The notes under the pieces: model-generated
The model's database searches: none
Told to the model about the DNA's origin: nothing
Seen by the model: only the letters and a program-made list of their open reading frames with translations
NCBI RefSeq assembly: GCF_964048965.1
Contig: NZ_OZ040189.1
Coordinates: 682,001-746,000 of the forward strand
Direction of reading: 5' to 3'
DNA from: Tenacibaculum sp. 190130A14a
GTDB taxonomy: Bacteria > Bacteroidota > Bacteroidia > Flavobacteriales > Flavobacteriaceae
DNA length: 64,000 nt
Part shown: positions 43,314-52,536 of the stretch, piece after piece
How the letters are laid out: each line of letters starts with the position of its first letter
How positions within the stretch are numbered: position 1 is the first letter of the stretch
Made by a program: the position numbers and the translations under genes

Positions 43314-46300
43314 TTAAAAGGCAAATCCAATTCCAAAAGAAAAACGGCTTTCATTTTCATTTCCTTGGAAATAAGAGATGTTTGCAGTAAACATATCGAT
43401 ACCACTTAACCAAACAGATCCTCCATAACTTGTATGCCATTTACTTGATTGAGCCACTCTAGGGCTCCATACTCTACCGTAATCAAATCCAGCAGAAACG
43501 CCTAATTTTAATGGTAATACAGCTGTTTTAAACCTTCCTAATTGCAAGCGTAGATCATTACTATGATAAAAACTTTCTTTCCCAGTAAAACGCTGACGGT
43601 TGAATCCACGTAAGCTTCGATCACCACCTAAAGTAGCTCCTTGATAAAATTCAAAACGATTTCCAAAATTAATATGTGTTCCAATTTCTGAGGCAAAAAC
43701 TAAAGAACGATTGTATATTAAATTTTGATAAAAGGCTAATGAACTTTTGAGATATCCAAATCTTCTATCAAAATCATCAGATAGTGATTTTGCTCCTACA
43801 GCTAGGTCAAAGTTCATACCTTTGGTAGGGAAACTTTGATCATCAACTATGTTGTGGTTAAAACTCAACTCACTTCCGATAAAATAATTGGTATCGAAAA
43901 TATCAATAGATGAATTTGGAGAAACATCCGTAATATATCTGTTCGGAGTATTTTGTATTTCAATCCCTTCAATAGAAGCAGAAACTTTTAAAATACTGCC
44001 TCCTCTTAATCTTTTTAGCAAGGATGGTGTAAAGCTTAATTCTCCTTTTTTAACTCTATAATAATCTAAATCATCTCTTTGATCACCTGTTGGCATTGAG
44101 AATTGCGTTTCATTACCCCAACCAAAGAAGTTAATTGCGTAATTATCACTTGTTACTTTAGCTCTTAGTTGTAAACTCCAATCTCCTATAAACTCCGTGA
44201 ACTCTCCATTGTATTCAATATCGTAACCACTTGTTGCAGTATAGTAATTTGCGGCCAGGTTATGTTGACTTGCGAAAGGACGTTTTTTAAAACCTTGTTG
44301 GGTATAGGTTAGTGCAGCACCGAAGAAAAATCCATCATCTGGGTTACTTCCTAAACTTGGAAAAACAACCGTAGTATTGTTTTCTATATCTCTATGATTA
44401 TAGGTGTTTTTAAAGTAATTGTCTGAACGTAAATCAGCCGTTTCTTTACTTCCTTTAACGGTGTTTTTCTTTGATTTATAATCATAAATCTTTGTTTTCT
44501 TTCCCCAACCAGACACAGAAGAGGTGTCATTATAAATGTCATGATCTTGTCCACCGATTAAACGAATTAAAATACTATCATCTACATCTCCAGAGATTAA
44601 GAATTCATCATCTCCATTCAATCCATAAATTTGAACTTCTTTGGTTTCATTGGTTTTAAAAGTTCGATTGTAAATTTCATCATCTTTTCTATAAACCGTA
44701 ACATTAGTTTCGTCATCATTAAGTCGCTTAATAATAAATTTATCTTTTTTATCTGTACCAATGATATACACTGTTTTTGCTTGTTTTGTATAATAGCGCT
44801 TGGCAATATTCTTTAATTTATTTCTTCTTGATTTTATTTTAGCAATGGTTTCTTCACCATCAATATCATAAATAACTTGAGGTAGCTGTTTGATGGCTTT
44901 TTCAATTACTTCATCAGTAAGGTTTTGCTGAATGTATTCAGCTTGTTTATACCAATCTTCTAAGGTTAGTTTGTTTAAGAATTCAGCATCGAAGAAACGA
45001 GGATAATTATTGTACCACTTCATATCCTTAATGTCATGCTCAAAAGTTTGCATGTTTCTTACCAAAGGAGCAAACTGTTGAAATAAAGGAATCATAACTC
45101 CGTCAAATTTAGAAAAAGGTTGATCTCTATCTCTTGGAATTGGTCGATAATATGTTTTACCATCATCGGTTTTAAAAGAAGCCCAACGCCATTGATCTTC
45201 ATGTCTGTCCCAATCACCAATTACCATATCAAACAAACGAGAACGCATTGCCCATTCTTGATCAATAGAGTGCTTTCCGTTTTTTCTTATTTTTTCTAGA
45301 ACATCAAATGTGCTTACAATTTTCTTTGAATTACCAAAGCTTTTAACATCATCTCTATTACCAGCAGGACGTTCTTCTAATAGATATAATCCTCCACCAA
45401 ATACATCATTATAATTTCCTAATGCCGGTTGTTTTGGCATGTAAAACATTCTTGGATTGGTATGATAAATATTTACAGCTTCTGCCATATCAGGAATCAC
45501 AAAAGCAGCATATGGATGCGACATGGTAAATATGTCTTGAACCACATCAATTAAAAATGTTCCTTTTAAAACCCCACCCATAATTCGACTTCCATCTTTT
45601 ACCATAGATCGTAAAACATATTGTTTTCCTTCTGGATTTTCTAATCGTAATGAATTGGTTTGGTTTCCACCTCCTCTTTGAATTGGTTTTAATCCACCAT
45701 ATAATTTCTCTAATTCTAATACAGGAACCTTTATTTTTTTACCATATTTTTCTCTGTGTAAATCTCCCCACATGAACTTATGGAAACCACTTACTTCCGT
45801 ATTTTCTGGTTTATAAATAGAAGCTTCTATAAATTCTTTATGAGCATCATACTCTGGAAATTCATTAAACTGTTTTACTTCTTTTGGTTCAATAATTTGT
45901 TTATTGAATAGTAATTTATGTCCGTCTTTTTTATTTGCTGCATAGTATTCAATTACAGCAGAACCATCTTTATAATAGTTTAATATAGCATATCCATGAT
46001 TACCGTAAGTAAATTGTGCATCATAACCAATTAATGCTGGAGATTGCTTTGACCCAGAACCACTAACAACTTGTTTGAATCCATCTTTCTCGATATATTG
46101 TAAGTTGTGTTCATGACCAGAAACAAACACAATGTTTTTATTGAAATCTCTTGAAATAGTTTGAATTCGTGTTACAAAATCAGTGTAGTTTTTGTTAAAT
46201 ATATCTGTTTGAATTCCTACATGTGAACGTAAAGTGTTTTTTAAAGTTCCAAGAATAGGAGCAGGGCTCATATGATCTTTAAAAGAAAAACTTCCTCCAT

Positions 46301-46991
46301 GAGGTCCGTTAGAATACATAGGATGGTGCATTGCAACGACCACATTTTTATAACGGTTCTTTTTAAACAAACTCCAAACTTCATCTATAAAACGCTCACG
46401 AGTTTTAATATCACAGTCTTCGTTAATAGTTGGGTGTTTATTCCAATCGGCAATAAACCAACGACTATCAATAATGATAAGTGTTATATCATCGTTGATT
46501 TCTACTTTTTTCAACCCACATCCATTTTCTGGTAAAAACGATTTTTTCCCTAAAGCTTTTTCTACTATCTTTTCTTGACGCTTTAACCCTTTTAAACCAT
46601 TATACCAATCGTGATTTCCTGGAATAAAAATAGGACTTCCTTTAAAGTTTTTTACAGCATCAATTTGGGTTTGAATACGATGTTCAGATAAGGCTCTGTC
46701 TTTATGTTCTTTTTTCGGAATTCCATAAGGATATACATTATCACCTAAAAATAAAGCAGTTGCATTTTTGCTTGATTTCTCCAACGCTTCTTGAAAGTAG
46801 GTTAAAGATGGAATTGTTTTTCCCATATCAGCATTTCCCGCATCACCAATCAAATAGAACGAATGAACTAATTCTTTCGTACTGTTTAAAGGTGTTGCGT
46901 CTTTCTTATTGGTATATTCTGCTTTATAGGTAGCACAACCTACAAATAATAGTAAAGTAGTTATATATAGAAAAGATTTCACAAAATTCAT
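43314..46991 (-). CDS. Metallophosphatase - kinase-like - outer-membrane barrel fusion protein
   Basis: 1225 residues. Lipoprotein-type signal ends in FVGC (Cys 19). Residues about 44-350: calcineurin-like phosphoesterase with GDAGNAD (49-55), GDNVYP (83-88), GNHDWY (125-130), MHHP (221-224) and GHEH (292-295). Residues about 435-640: a domain with YVLRSMVKD, YLLEERP, then GDWDRHEDQWRW (592-603) and IPRDRDQPF (618-626), which resembles the DRHxxN and metal-Asp motifs of FAM20C/CotH/HipA-type kinases. The C-terminus (about 890-1225) is beta-rich with TKGMNFDLAVGAKS and GGDRSLRGFNRQRFTG, like a BamA/Omp85 barrel, ending in Phe. The middle assignment is by motif only. Confidence 0.75.
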   Translation of the reverse strand: MNFVKSFLYITTLLLFVGCATYKAEYTNKKDATPLNSTKELVHSFYLIGDAGNADMGKTIPSLTYFQEALEKSSKNATALFLGDNVYPYGIPKKEHKDRALSEHRIQTQIDAVKNFKGSPIFIPGNHDWYNGLKGLKRQEKIVEKALGKKSFLPENGCGLKKVEINDDITLIIIDSRWFIADWNKHPTINEDCDIKTRERFIDEVWSLFKKNRYKNVVVAMHHPMYSNGPHGGSFSFKDHMSPAPILGTLKNTLRSHVGIQTDIFNKNYTDFVTRIQTISRDFNKNIVFVSGHEHNLQYIEKDGFKQVVSGSGSKQSPALIGYDAQFTYGNHGYAILNYYKDGSAVIEYYAANKKDGHKLLFNKQIIEPKEVKQFNEFPEYDAHKEFIEASIYKPENTEVSGFHKFMWGDLHREKYGKKIKVPVLELEKLYGGLKPIQRGGGNQTNSLRLENPEGKQYVLRSMVKDGSRIMGGVLKGTFLIDVVQDIFTMSHPYAAFVIPDMAEAVNIYHTNPRMFYMPKQPALGNYNDVFGGGLYLLEERPAGNRDDVKSFGNSKKIVSTFDVLEKIRKNGKHSIDQEWAMRSRLFDMVIGDWDRHEDQWRWASFKTDDGKTYYRPIPRDRDQPFSKFDGVMIPLFQQFAPLVRNMQTFEHDIKDMKWYNNYPRFFDAEFLNKLTLEDWYKQAEYIQQNLTDEVIEKAIKQLPQVIYDIDGEETIAKIKSRRNKLKNIAKRYYTKQAKTVYIIGTDKKDKFIIKRLNDDETNVTVYRKDDEIYNRTFKTNETKEVQIYGLNGDDEFLISGDVDDSILIRLIGGQDHDIYNDTSSVSGWGKKTKIYDYKSKKNTVKGSKETADLRSDNYFKNTYNHRDIENNTTVVFPSLGSNPDDGFFFGAALTYTQQGFKKRPFASQHNLAANYYTATSGYDIEYNGEFTEFIGDWSLQLRAKVTSDNYAINFFGWGNETQFSMPTGDQRDDLDYYRVKKGELSFTPSLLKRLRGGSILKVSASIEGIEIQNTPNRYITDVSPNSSIDIFDTNYFIGSELSFNHNIVDDQSFPTKGMNFDLAVGAKSLSDDFDRRFGYLKSSLAFYQNLIYNRSLVFASEIGTHINFGNRFEFYQGATLGGDRSLRGFNRQRFTGKESFYHSNDLRLQLGRFKTAVLPLKLGVSAGFDYGRVWSPRVAQSSKWHTSYGGSVWLSGIDMFTANISYFQGNENESRFSFGIGFAF

Positions 46992-47076
46992 GAGTCTCGC
47001 TTTTTGTTATGTAAAATTACTCCTTTTTTAGGAATTTGTTGAGTTCTGTTTTTAGGAAAAACAGCAGGTTTTATAA

Positions 47077-47670
47077 TTAATTTATCAGTCTTTGATATTC
47101 TTCTTTTGTATCGATATCAATTAAGTCGATAGTTTTTATTTTCATTACTTCTGAAAGATGATGTTGTAAAAATAACTTAGCTCCTTTGTCACCTTTGAGT
47201 TTAGTTAAGTTTTGAAAATATGCTTTCGGAAAAATAGCAGGAACTCCTACATTTTTCCCATAGTCAGAAGCAATAATGTTATGGGGATGTTCTTGAGAGG
47301 TGTTAAGTAATGTATTCAGGTAATCAGTATTTACATTGGGTTGATCTGCCAACATAATTAAAACATGATCAAAACTCCGGTTTTCAATATGCTCTATTCC
47401 TGAAGCAATACTTGAACTTAAGCCATCTTTGTATTCAGCGTTGATTATGATGGGAATTGATGATTGTTTAATTTCTTCAATAATTTGCGTAGCATTTGCG
47501 CCCAAAACACAAAAAGTTGCTTTTGCATTTGACTGTACTGCATTTTGAATAGCCCAGCCTAATAGTGTGGTATTTTTATAAGGAAGTAACTGTTTGATGG
47601 CTCCCATTCTAGAAGCACTTCCTGCTGCTAATATGATAATTGCAGTATTTTGCATCTTATTTGTTGTCAT
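47077..47670 (-). CDS. MocA/MobA-like nucleotidyltransferase
   Basis: 197 residues (a start at MQNTAII, five residues in, fits the family equally). NTP-binding motif ILAAGSASRMGAIKQLLPY (about 13-31) and LADQPNV for metal binding. Proteins of this group transfer CMP or GMP to molybdopterin; the partner XdhC protein next door favours MocA-type cytidylylation for xanthine-dehydrogenase-like enzymes. No such enzyme is in the window. Confidence 0.83.
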   Translation of the reverse strand: MTTNKMQNTAIIILAAGSASRMGAIKQLLPYKNTTLLGWAIQNAVQSNAKATFCVLGANATQIIEEIKQSSIPIIINAEYKDGLSSSIASGIEHIENRSFDHVLIMLADQPNVNTDYLNTLLNTSQEHPHNIIASDYGKNVGVPAIFPKAYFQNLTKLKGDKGAKLFLQHHLSEVMKIKTIDLIDIDTKEEYQRLIN

Positions 47671-47718
47671 CTCAATGGGAGGCGGATGAGTGTTTTATGT
47701 TTATTTTATGGCTAAAAT

Positions 47719-48738
47719 TTAACTATGGATTCGTCCAGTAATTTTCTTTAATGAAAATACTTCTTTTTTTCGAACTACCGATAATACTTCTGCTAAAATT
47801 GATAGAGCAATTTCCTCTGGGGTTTCAGCTCCAATATTTAAACCCGCTGGGGTATGTATTTTTTCTAAAAAAGTATCTGAAACTTCTGGTGCAAAATCAA
47901 ATAATTCATTTAACAATCGTTCTCTACGTTTTGCAGCACCTAATATTCCAATATATATCGGGTTGTATTCTTGAAGTTTTACCAACCAACGTAAATCGTA
48001 AGTAAAATTATGATTCATAATAACCACTGCGGTATGTTCATTTATATGATCAAGAACAATGGTTTCGGGTGTTTGTGCCGTCACGGAATTTGCATGCGGA
48101 AAATCAGATAGTTGTTTAGGATCTTTGACAGAACTAACAACATCTACAATCCACCCTAATTGACTGGCTTGCGAACAAAGTTTTACTGCATCGTGTTCAC
48201 CACCTACAATTAATAAACGAAATAAAGGTTGTAAAGTTTGTTGAAATACTTGTATTTCGTGAAAGTTCTTTGGATTGAAGGTATCTGAAAAAGAAACGTT
48301 TTGATTGTTTTGAAAACGTACAATTGATCCAAAATTACCTTCAATTTCATCTTCTTTTTGATAGAAAGATTCAATAACAAAAGGAAGTCTCTTCTCTAAG
48401 CTTTCAGAAAAGGAATCAATCAAAGCTGTACTAACTGTAAACGATTCTAGCAAAATATAAAGAATTCCTTCACAACCCAATCGATAGCGACCATCATAGG
48501 TCATTATTTTAGAAACTCCTGATTTAAAAACGGATTGTGCTCTTCGTTGCACTTCTTTTTCTACACAACCTCCACTCACTGCTCCTACCATTTTTCCGTC
48601 GGAAGAAAGCAGCATTCGAACGCCTGGTTTTCTATAAGAAGAACCATCTAAATCAACAACAGTAGCTAAAACATTTTGAATACCATTCCTTTGGTTAATG
48701 GCTGCTTGGGTAAGAATATCTTTAAATTCGTGCGTCAT
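47719..48738 (-). CDS. XdhC/CoxI family molybdenum-cofactor maturation protein
   Basis: 339 residues. N-terminal XdhC domain with GSSYRKPGVRMLLSSDGKMVGAVSGGCVE-type sequence (SGGCVEKEVQRRA visible) and a C-terminal Rossmann domain with LLIVGGEHDAVKLCSQASQLG and GILGAAKRRERLL. XdhC binds molybdenum cofactor, promotes its sulfuration and inserts it into XDH-type enzymes. It precedes the MocA-like gene by 48 bases on the same strand. Confidence 0.87.
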   Translation of the reverse strand: MTHEFKDILTQAAINQRNGIQNVLATVVDLDGSSYRKPGVRMLLSSDGKMVGAVSGGCVEKEVQRRAQSVFKSGVSKIMTYDGRYRLGCEGILYILLESFTVSTALIDSFSESLEKRLPFVIESFYQKEDEIEGNFGSIVRFQNNQNVSFSDTFNPKNFHEIQVFQQTLQPLFRLLIVGGEHDAVKLCSQASQLGWIVDVVSSVKDPKQLSDFPHANSVTAQTPETIVLDHINEHTAVVIMNHNFTYDLRWLVKLQEYNPIYIGILGAAKRRERLLNELFDFAPEVSDTFLEKIHTPAGLNIGAETPEEIALSILAEVLSVVRKKEVFSLKKITGRIHS

Positions 48739-48764
48739 ATGAGAACAATTTACAAAAAAGTTTT

Positions 48765-49898
48765 TTATTGGTTATTCCACCAAGTGCTATAGGTTTTCAT
48801 ACTATCTTTTAAAATTATAGGTTCACCAATTTTAGGAGTAATTAATGGAAGGTTTAATTCCTTAGCTTTTTTTGTTGCACGTTCAATTGGATCTGTCCAT
48901 GAATGCATGGCAAGTTTAAAAGAGCCCCAATGAATTGGCATAATAGTTTTCGCTTGTACATCTACGCCAGCTTGTGCCGTTTCTTCTGGAAACATATGTA
49001 TATCTGGCCACATTTCGTTGTACTGTCCACATTCTAACATAGCAAAATCGAACGGACCATATTTTTCACCTATTGCTGTAAAGTGCTTTCCGTAACCACT
49101 ATCGCCACTAAAAAAGATATTGCTTGAGGCTGATTTGATCACCCAAGAACTCCATAAAGTACTCTGGCGGTTGTTCATTTTTCTACCTGAAAAGTGCTGA
49201 GATGGAGTACATACCAATTGAATGTTTTTGTAGGTGGTTTCTTGCCACCAATCTAACTCTGTGATTTTTTCTTCAGGAATTCCCCATGCTTTTAAATGTA
49301 CCCCAACTGCTAAGGGCACAAAATAGTGTGCTACTTTCGATTTTAGCTTTTCAATACTTTCATAGTCTAAATGATCGTAATGATCGTGTGAAATTACAAC
49401 GGCATCTATATGTGGAAGCTTTTCAATTTCTAGGGGCATTTGTTTGTTAAAACGTTTTTCTCCTAAAAATGTTAATGGAGCGGCTACCTCACCAAACATT
49501 GGATCTAGCAAAATGTTTTTTCCATCCATTTGAAGTAAGAACGCCGAATGTCCGTACCAAATTAATCGAGTTTCTCCTTTATAATCAGCTACGTTTGCCG
49601 AATCTATTTTTTGAACTTGTAAATCATCTTTTGGGCGCCCATTTTCAACAGTTGTAAAGAAGAATTTACGCGACATTTTTAACATGTCACCAAAACTGAA
49701 ATCTTTAGGCACATTCGCATCTGCATTTCGGAATTTTCCGTTGTCATATTGTGCGGAACTAGCATACCCTTGATATGCTTTTTTAGTTACATTACCTCCA
49801 AAACTTGGATAAAAGTTAACTACTAACTGATAGGCAATTATAAAAACTGCAATTATAGAAATAACCGCTATTGTCATTTTTTTTAAGATTTTTTTCAT
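48765..49898 (-). CDS. MBL-fold (NAPE-PLD/UlaG-like) hydrolase, membrane-anchored
   Basis: 377 residues. A signal anchor at 9-27, then a metallo-beta-lactamase fold with SHDHYDHLD (HxHxDH), WYGHSAFLLQMDGKNILLDPMFG, FSGDSGYG and PIHWGSF near the C-terminus. The arrangement is that of NAPE-PLD-like and UlaG-like hydrolases. Substrate unknown, possibly a phospholipid or lactone. The gene below (49902) ends 3 bases before it. Confidence 0.86.
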   Translation of the reverse strand: MKKILKKMTIAVISIIAVFIIAYQLVVNFYPSFGGNVTKKAYQGYASSAQYDNGKFRNADANVPKDFSFGDMLKMSRKFFFTTVENGRPKDDLQVQKIDSANVADYKGETRLIWYGHSAFLLQMDGKNILLDPMFGEVAAPLTFLGEKRFNKQMPLEIEKLPHIDAVVISHDHYDHLDYESIEKLKSKVAHYFVPLAVGVHLKAWGIPEEKITELDWWQETTYKNIQLVCTPSQHFSGRKMNNRQSTLWSSWVIKSASSNIFFSGDSGYGKHFTAIGEKYGPFDFAMLECGQYNEMWPDIHMFPEETAQAGVDVQAKTIMPIHWGSFKLAMHSWTDPIERATKKAKELNLPLITPKIGEPIILKDSMKTYSTWWNNQ

Positions 49899-49901
49899 GA
49901 T

Positions 49902-50570
49902 TTATGATTGCTTTTCAGCTAATACATTGATGTCTTTATTTTCTAGATGTTTTAAGGTTTGCGAGTGATTTAAGGTATGAATCATCGCCAGCCCAATTTT
50001 AGTAGTGGTGGTAATATTTTTCGATTTTTTCATCAAACCGAAAAAAGGAGTCAGTATGATATAAATAACACTATACCAGTTGGTTCTTGATTTGATTCCT
50101 TTTTCAGGAATAATAGCTCCTGGGCGAAAAGCATACGCATCTTTAAACCCTTTGTTGAGCACGTAATTTTCTGTTTTTCCTTTTACACGTGCCCACATAC
50201 TGCGTCCCTTTTCTGAACTATCTGTTCCAGCTCCTGAAATATAGTTAAAAACCATATTCGGATTTGATTCAAACAAAACATCAGCAAATGCTTTGACAGT
50301 ATTGAAAGTAATACTGGTGTATTTTTCCTCATTCATTCCTACGGAAGAGATTCCCATTGCAAAAAAACAAGCATCATATCCAACTAGTTTTTCTTTTAGG
50401 CTAGCAACTTGTGTAAAATCGCTTAATAAAAGCTCTTCTAGTTTTGAATGCTCCATGTTTAAAGAAGAACGATTGATTACCAAAACTTTCTCAATATTTG
50501 GTTGTTCTAAACATTCTAACAAAATTCCTTTTCCTACCATTCCTGTAGAACCGGTAATAATAACTTTCAT
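49902..50570 (-). CDS. NAD(P)-binding oxidoreductase-like protein
   Basis: 222 residues. Rossmann motif IITGSTGMVGKGILLECL (3-20) and YISGAGTDSSEKG with MWARVKGKTENYVL, in the pattern of NAD(P)-binding proteins of the YbjT/semialdehyde-dehydrogenase-like group. No catalytic Cys or classical YxxxK. It is directly followed by the MBL hydrolase gene on the same strand. Reaction unknown. Confidence 0.75.
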   Translation of the reverse strand: MKVIITGSTGMVGKGILLECLEQPNIEKVLVINRSSLNMEHSKLEELLLSDFTQVASLKEKLVGYDACFFAMGISSVGMNEEKYTSITFNTVKAFADVLFESNPNMVFNYISGAGTDSSEKGRSMWARVKGKTENYVLNKGFKDAYAFRPGAIIPEKGIKSRTNWYSVIYIILTPFFGLMKKSKNITTTTKIGLAMIHTLNHSQTLKHLENKDINVLAEKQS

Positions 50571-50679
50571 TGTTGTTTAATTTATAGTACAAAAATAGCT
50601 GCGTTCTATAACAAAGAATGTATGCATTTTACAGATTGTTGTATACATATTACAGTTTGTAAACCAATTCTATGTGTTT

Positions 50680-51588
50680 TTAGTTTTGAGAACGATATTT
50701 TGCTGGACTTGTTCCGGTTTGTTTTTTAAATAGTTTGCTAAAGTGTTGAGGATATTCAAAGCCTAGATCATAGGCAATTTCACTTACAGAATCTGTGGTG
50801 CCTAAGAGTTTATTTTTAGCTCTATTCACTACAAAGGCGTAAATATGATCCTTTGCACTTTTACCAGTTTCTTTTTTTAGTAAATCACTCAAGTAATTTG
50901 GAGACATGTTGAGTTGCTCTCCGCAATATTTTACGGAAGGTAATCCTAAAGTTGTAGGTTTGTCAGAAGTAAAGTAGTTACGTAATAAGGTTTCAAATTC
51001 CGTTACATGGTCTTGATGTAAGTTGGTACGCACATAAAACTGACGGTCATAATAACGATTACAATAGTCTAAGATTAACTCAAGCGTGGAGATGATTAAT
51101 TTTTGGCTGTGCTTATCAATATTTTGATTGATCTCTAATTCAATTTTTTTAACCAAATCGGTTAAGGTTGCTTTTTCATCTTCTGAAAGATGTAAGGCTT
51201 CATGTACTTCATAATCGAAAAAAGAATAGGAGTTTATATTTCTTCCTAATTCTGATTTACGAATTAAATCAGGATGAAAAATTATAGTCCAACCTTTAGC
51301 ATCTTCAGCTACTTTTTTCTCTTCAATAGACAATACTTGATTAGGTTTTGAAAATACCATAGTTCCATCTTCAAAATCGTAGTTGTTACGTCCGTATCCT
51401 AAAACCCCTTCGATTCCTTCTTTTAGAGAAATTGAGAATAAATCTGAATTATATTTAATACCGTAATACTGACTGAAATCAGGGAAATCCTTTGCCCACA
51501 TAATTGTTATTAAGGGATGTTTTGGGGCAGATACCCCAAAGGTTTTGTTAATTTCAGTAATCGATTTTATATGAATAATTTCTTTCAT
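50680..51588 (-). CDS. AraC-family transcriptional regulator
   Basis: 302 residues. C-terminal double helix-turn-helix: LGLPSVKYCGEQLNMSPNYLSDLL and SVSEIAYDLGFEYPQHFSKLFKKQTGTSPAKYR. The N-terminal 180 residues resemble an AraC-type ligand domain with cupin-like start. It lies between the NAD(P)-binding gene and an SDR gene, all on the same strand, and is a plausible local regulator of either. Confidence 0.86.
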   Translation of the reverse strand: MKEIIHIKSITEINKTFGVSAPKHPLITIMWAKDFPDFSQYYGIKYNSDLFSISLKEGIEGVLGYGRNNYDFEDGTMVFSKPNQVLSIEEKKVAEDAKGWTIIFHPDLIRKSELGRNINSYSFFDYEVHEALHLSEDEKATLTDLVKKIELEINQNIDKHSQKLIISTLELILDYCNRYYDRQFYVRTNLHQDHVTEFETLLRNYFTSDKPTTLGLPSVKYCGEQLNMSPNYLSDLLKKETGKSAKDHIYAFVVNRAKNKLLGTTDSVSEIAYDLGFEYPQHFSKLFKKQTGTSPAKYRSQN

Positions 51589-51640
51589 TGAATTATGTAA
51601 TGATCAACTATTAGTTTTATAAATTTACGTATTATTCTGC

Positions 51641-52420
51641 TTAAGAAACTTCTTGCATTTTACGAATTTGCTTAAGTAAGGTTCTTTTTGGAGTAAAAGG
51701 GATTGATTTCATCATTAAGTTTTGTGCAAAGGTTAATCCAGATACCACATCAAGCTTTCCTTGTTCCATGGCGTTGTACCCATCTTCTGCAACTGAACGA
51801 GCCGTAACGGTTTTTTCAAATAAGCCCGTTTTATCCATTCCTGAGGTTTTGGCAAATTCAGTTTCTGTAGCCCCAGGCATTAAGGTAGTTACGGTAATAT
51901 TGGTGTCATGTAATTCTTCTGCAATAGCGTTTCCAAAGAAGGTTACATAGGCTTTGGTAGCAAAATAAATAGCTTGTAATGGGCCAGGCATAAAGGATGC
52001 TGTTGATGAGGTGTTTAATATTTTACCACAATTATGTTTTACCATTTCAGGTAAGAATAGATAGGTAAGCTCTGTTAAGGAAACCATGTTTAGGTTGATC
52101 ATTTGTAATTGACGATCCCAAGGTAATTCATGAAATTTTCCTCTTAGACCAAATCCAGCGTTGTTAATTAAATACTCTACTTCAAAGCCTTTTTCTTTAA
52201 CCTCATTGTATAATTCTTTGGCAGCATTGGGTTGACTTAAATCTTTTACAATAGTAATGACTCTAATATCGTATTTAACTTCTAAAGCTGTTTTTAATTC
52301 TTCTAGTTTTTCTTTTCTTCTTGCTACTATAATTAAACTTCCTCCTTTTGCTGCATGAATATGCGCTAGTTCTTTTCCTATTCCGCTACTTGCTCCTGTG
52401 ATTAATGCTATTTTTTTCAT
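51641..52420 (-). CDS. Short-chain dehydrogenase/reductase, classical
   Basis: 259 residues. TGASSGIGKELA (nucleotide binding), NNAGFGLRG, ILNTSSTASF (Ser) and AIYFATKAYV (Tyr-x3-Lys) are all present, so it should be an active NAD(P)-dependent oxidoreductase. Basic residues after the second strand (VARRKEKLEE) suggest NADPH preference. Substrate unknown; the AraC regulator is next on the same strand. Confidence 0.86.
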   Translation of the reverse strand: MKKIALITGASSGIGKELAHIHAAKGGSLIIVARRKEKLEELKTALEVKYDIRVITIVKDLSQPNAAKELYNEVKEKGFEVEYLINNAGFGLRGKFHELPWDRQLQMINLNMVSLTELTYLFLPEMVKHNCGKILNTSSTASFMPGPLQAIYFATKAYVTFFGNAIAEELHDTNITVTTLMPGATETEFAKTSGMDKTGLFEKTVTARSVAEDGYNAMEQGKLDVVSGLTFAQNLMMKSIPFTPKRTLLKQIRKMQEVS

Positions 52421-52536
52421 CGTGTTTAGTTTTTATGGTTTTAGTTATCAAACATTTACGATGCAAAATTATAGCAGCTTTAGAGTGCCGATGTATACAT
52501 TTTACGGAAGCTTGTATATATTTTACTGATGTAGTT

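Noticed and set aside
43314..46991. Long opposite-strand frames inside the fusion-protein gene
   Set aside because: They lack homology and have composition expected of antisense reading; only the minus-strand frame carries motifs.
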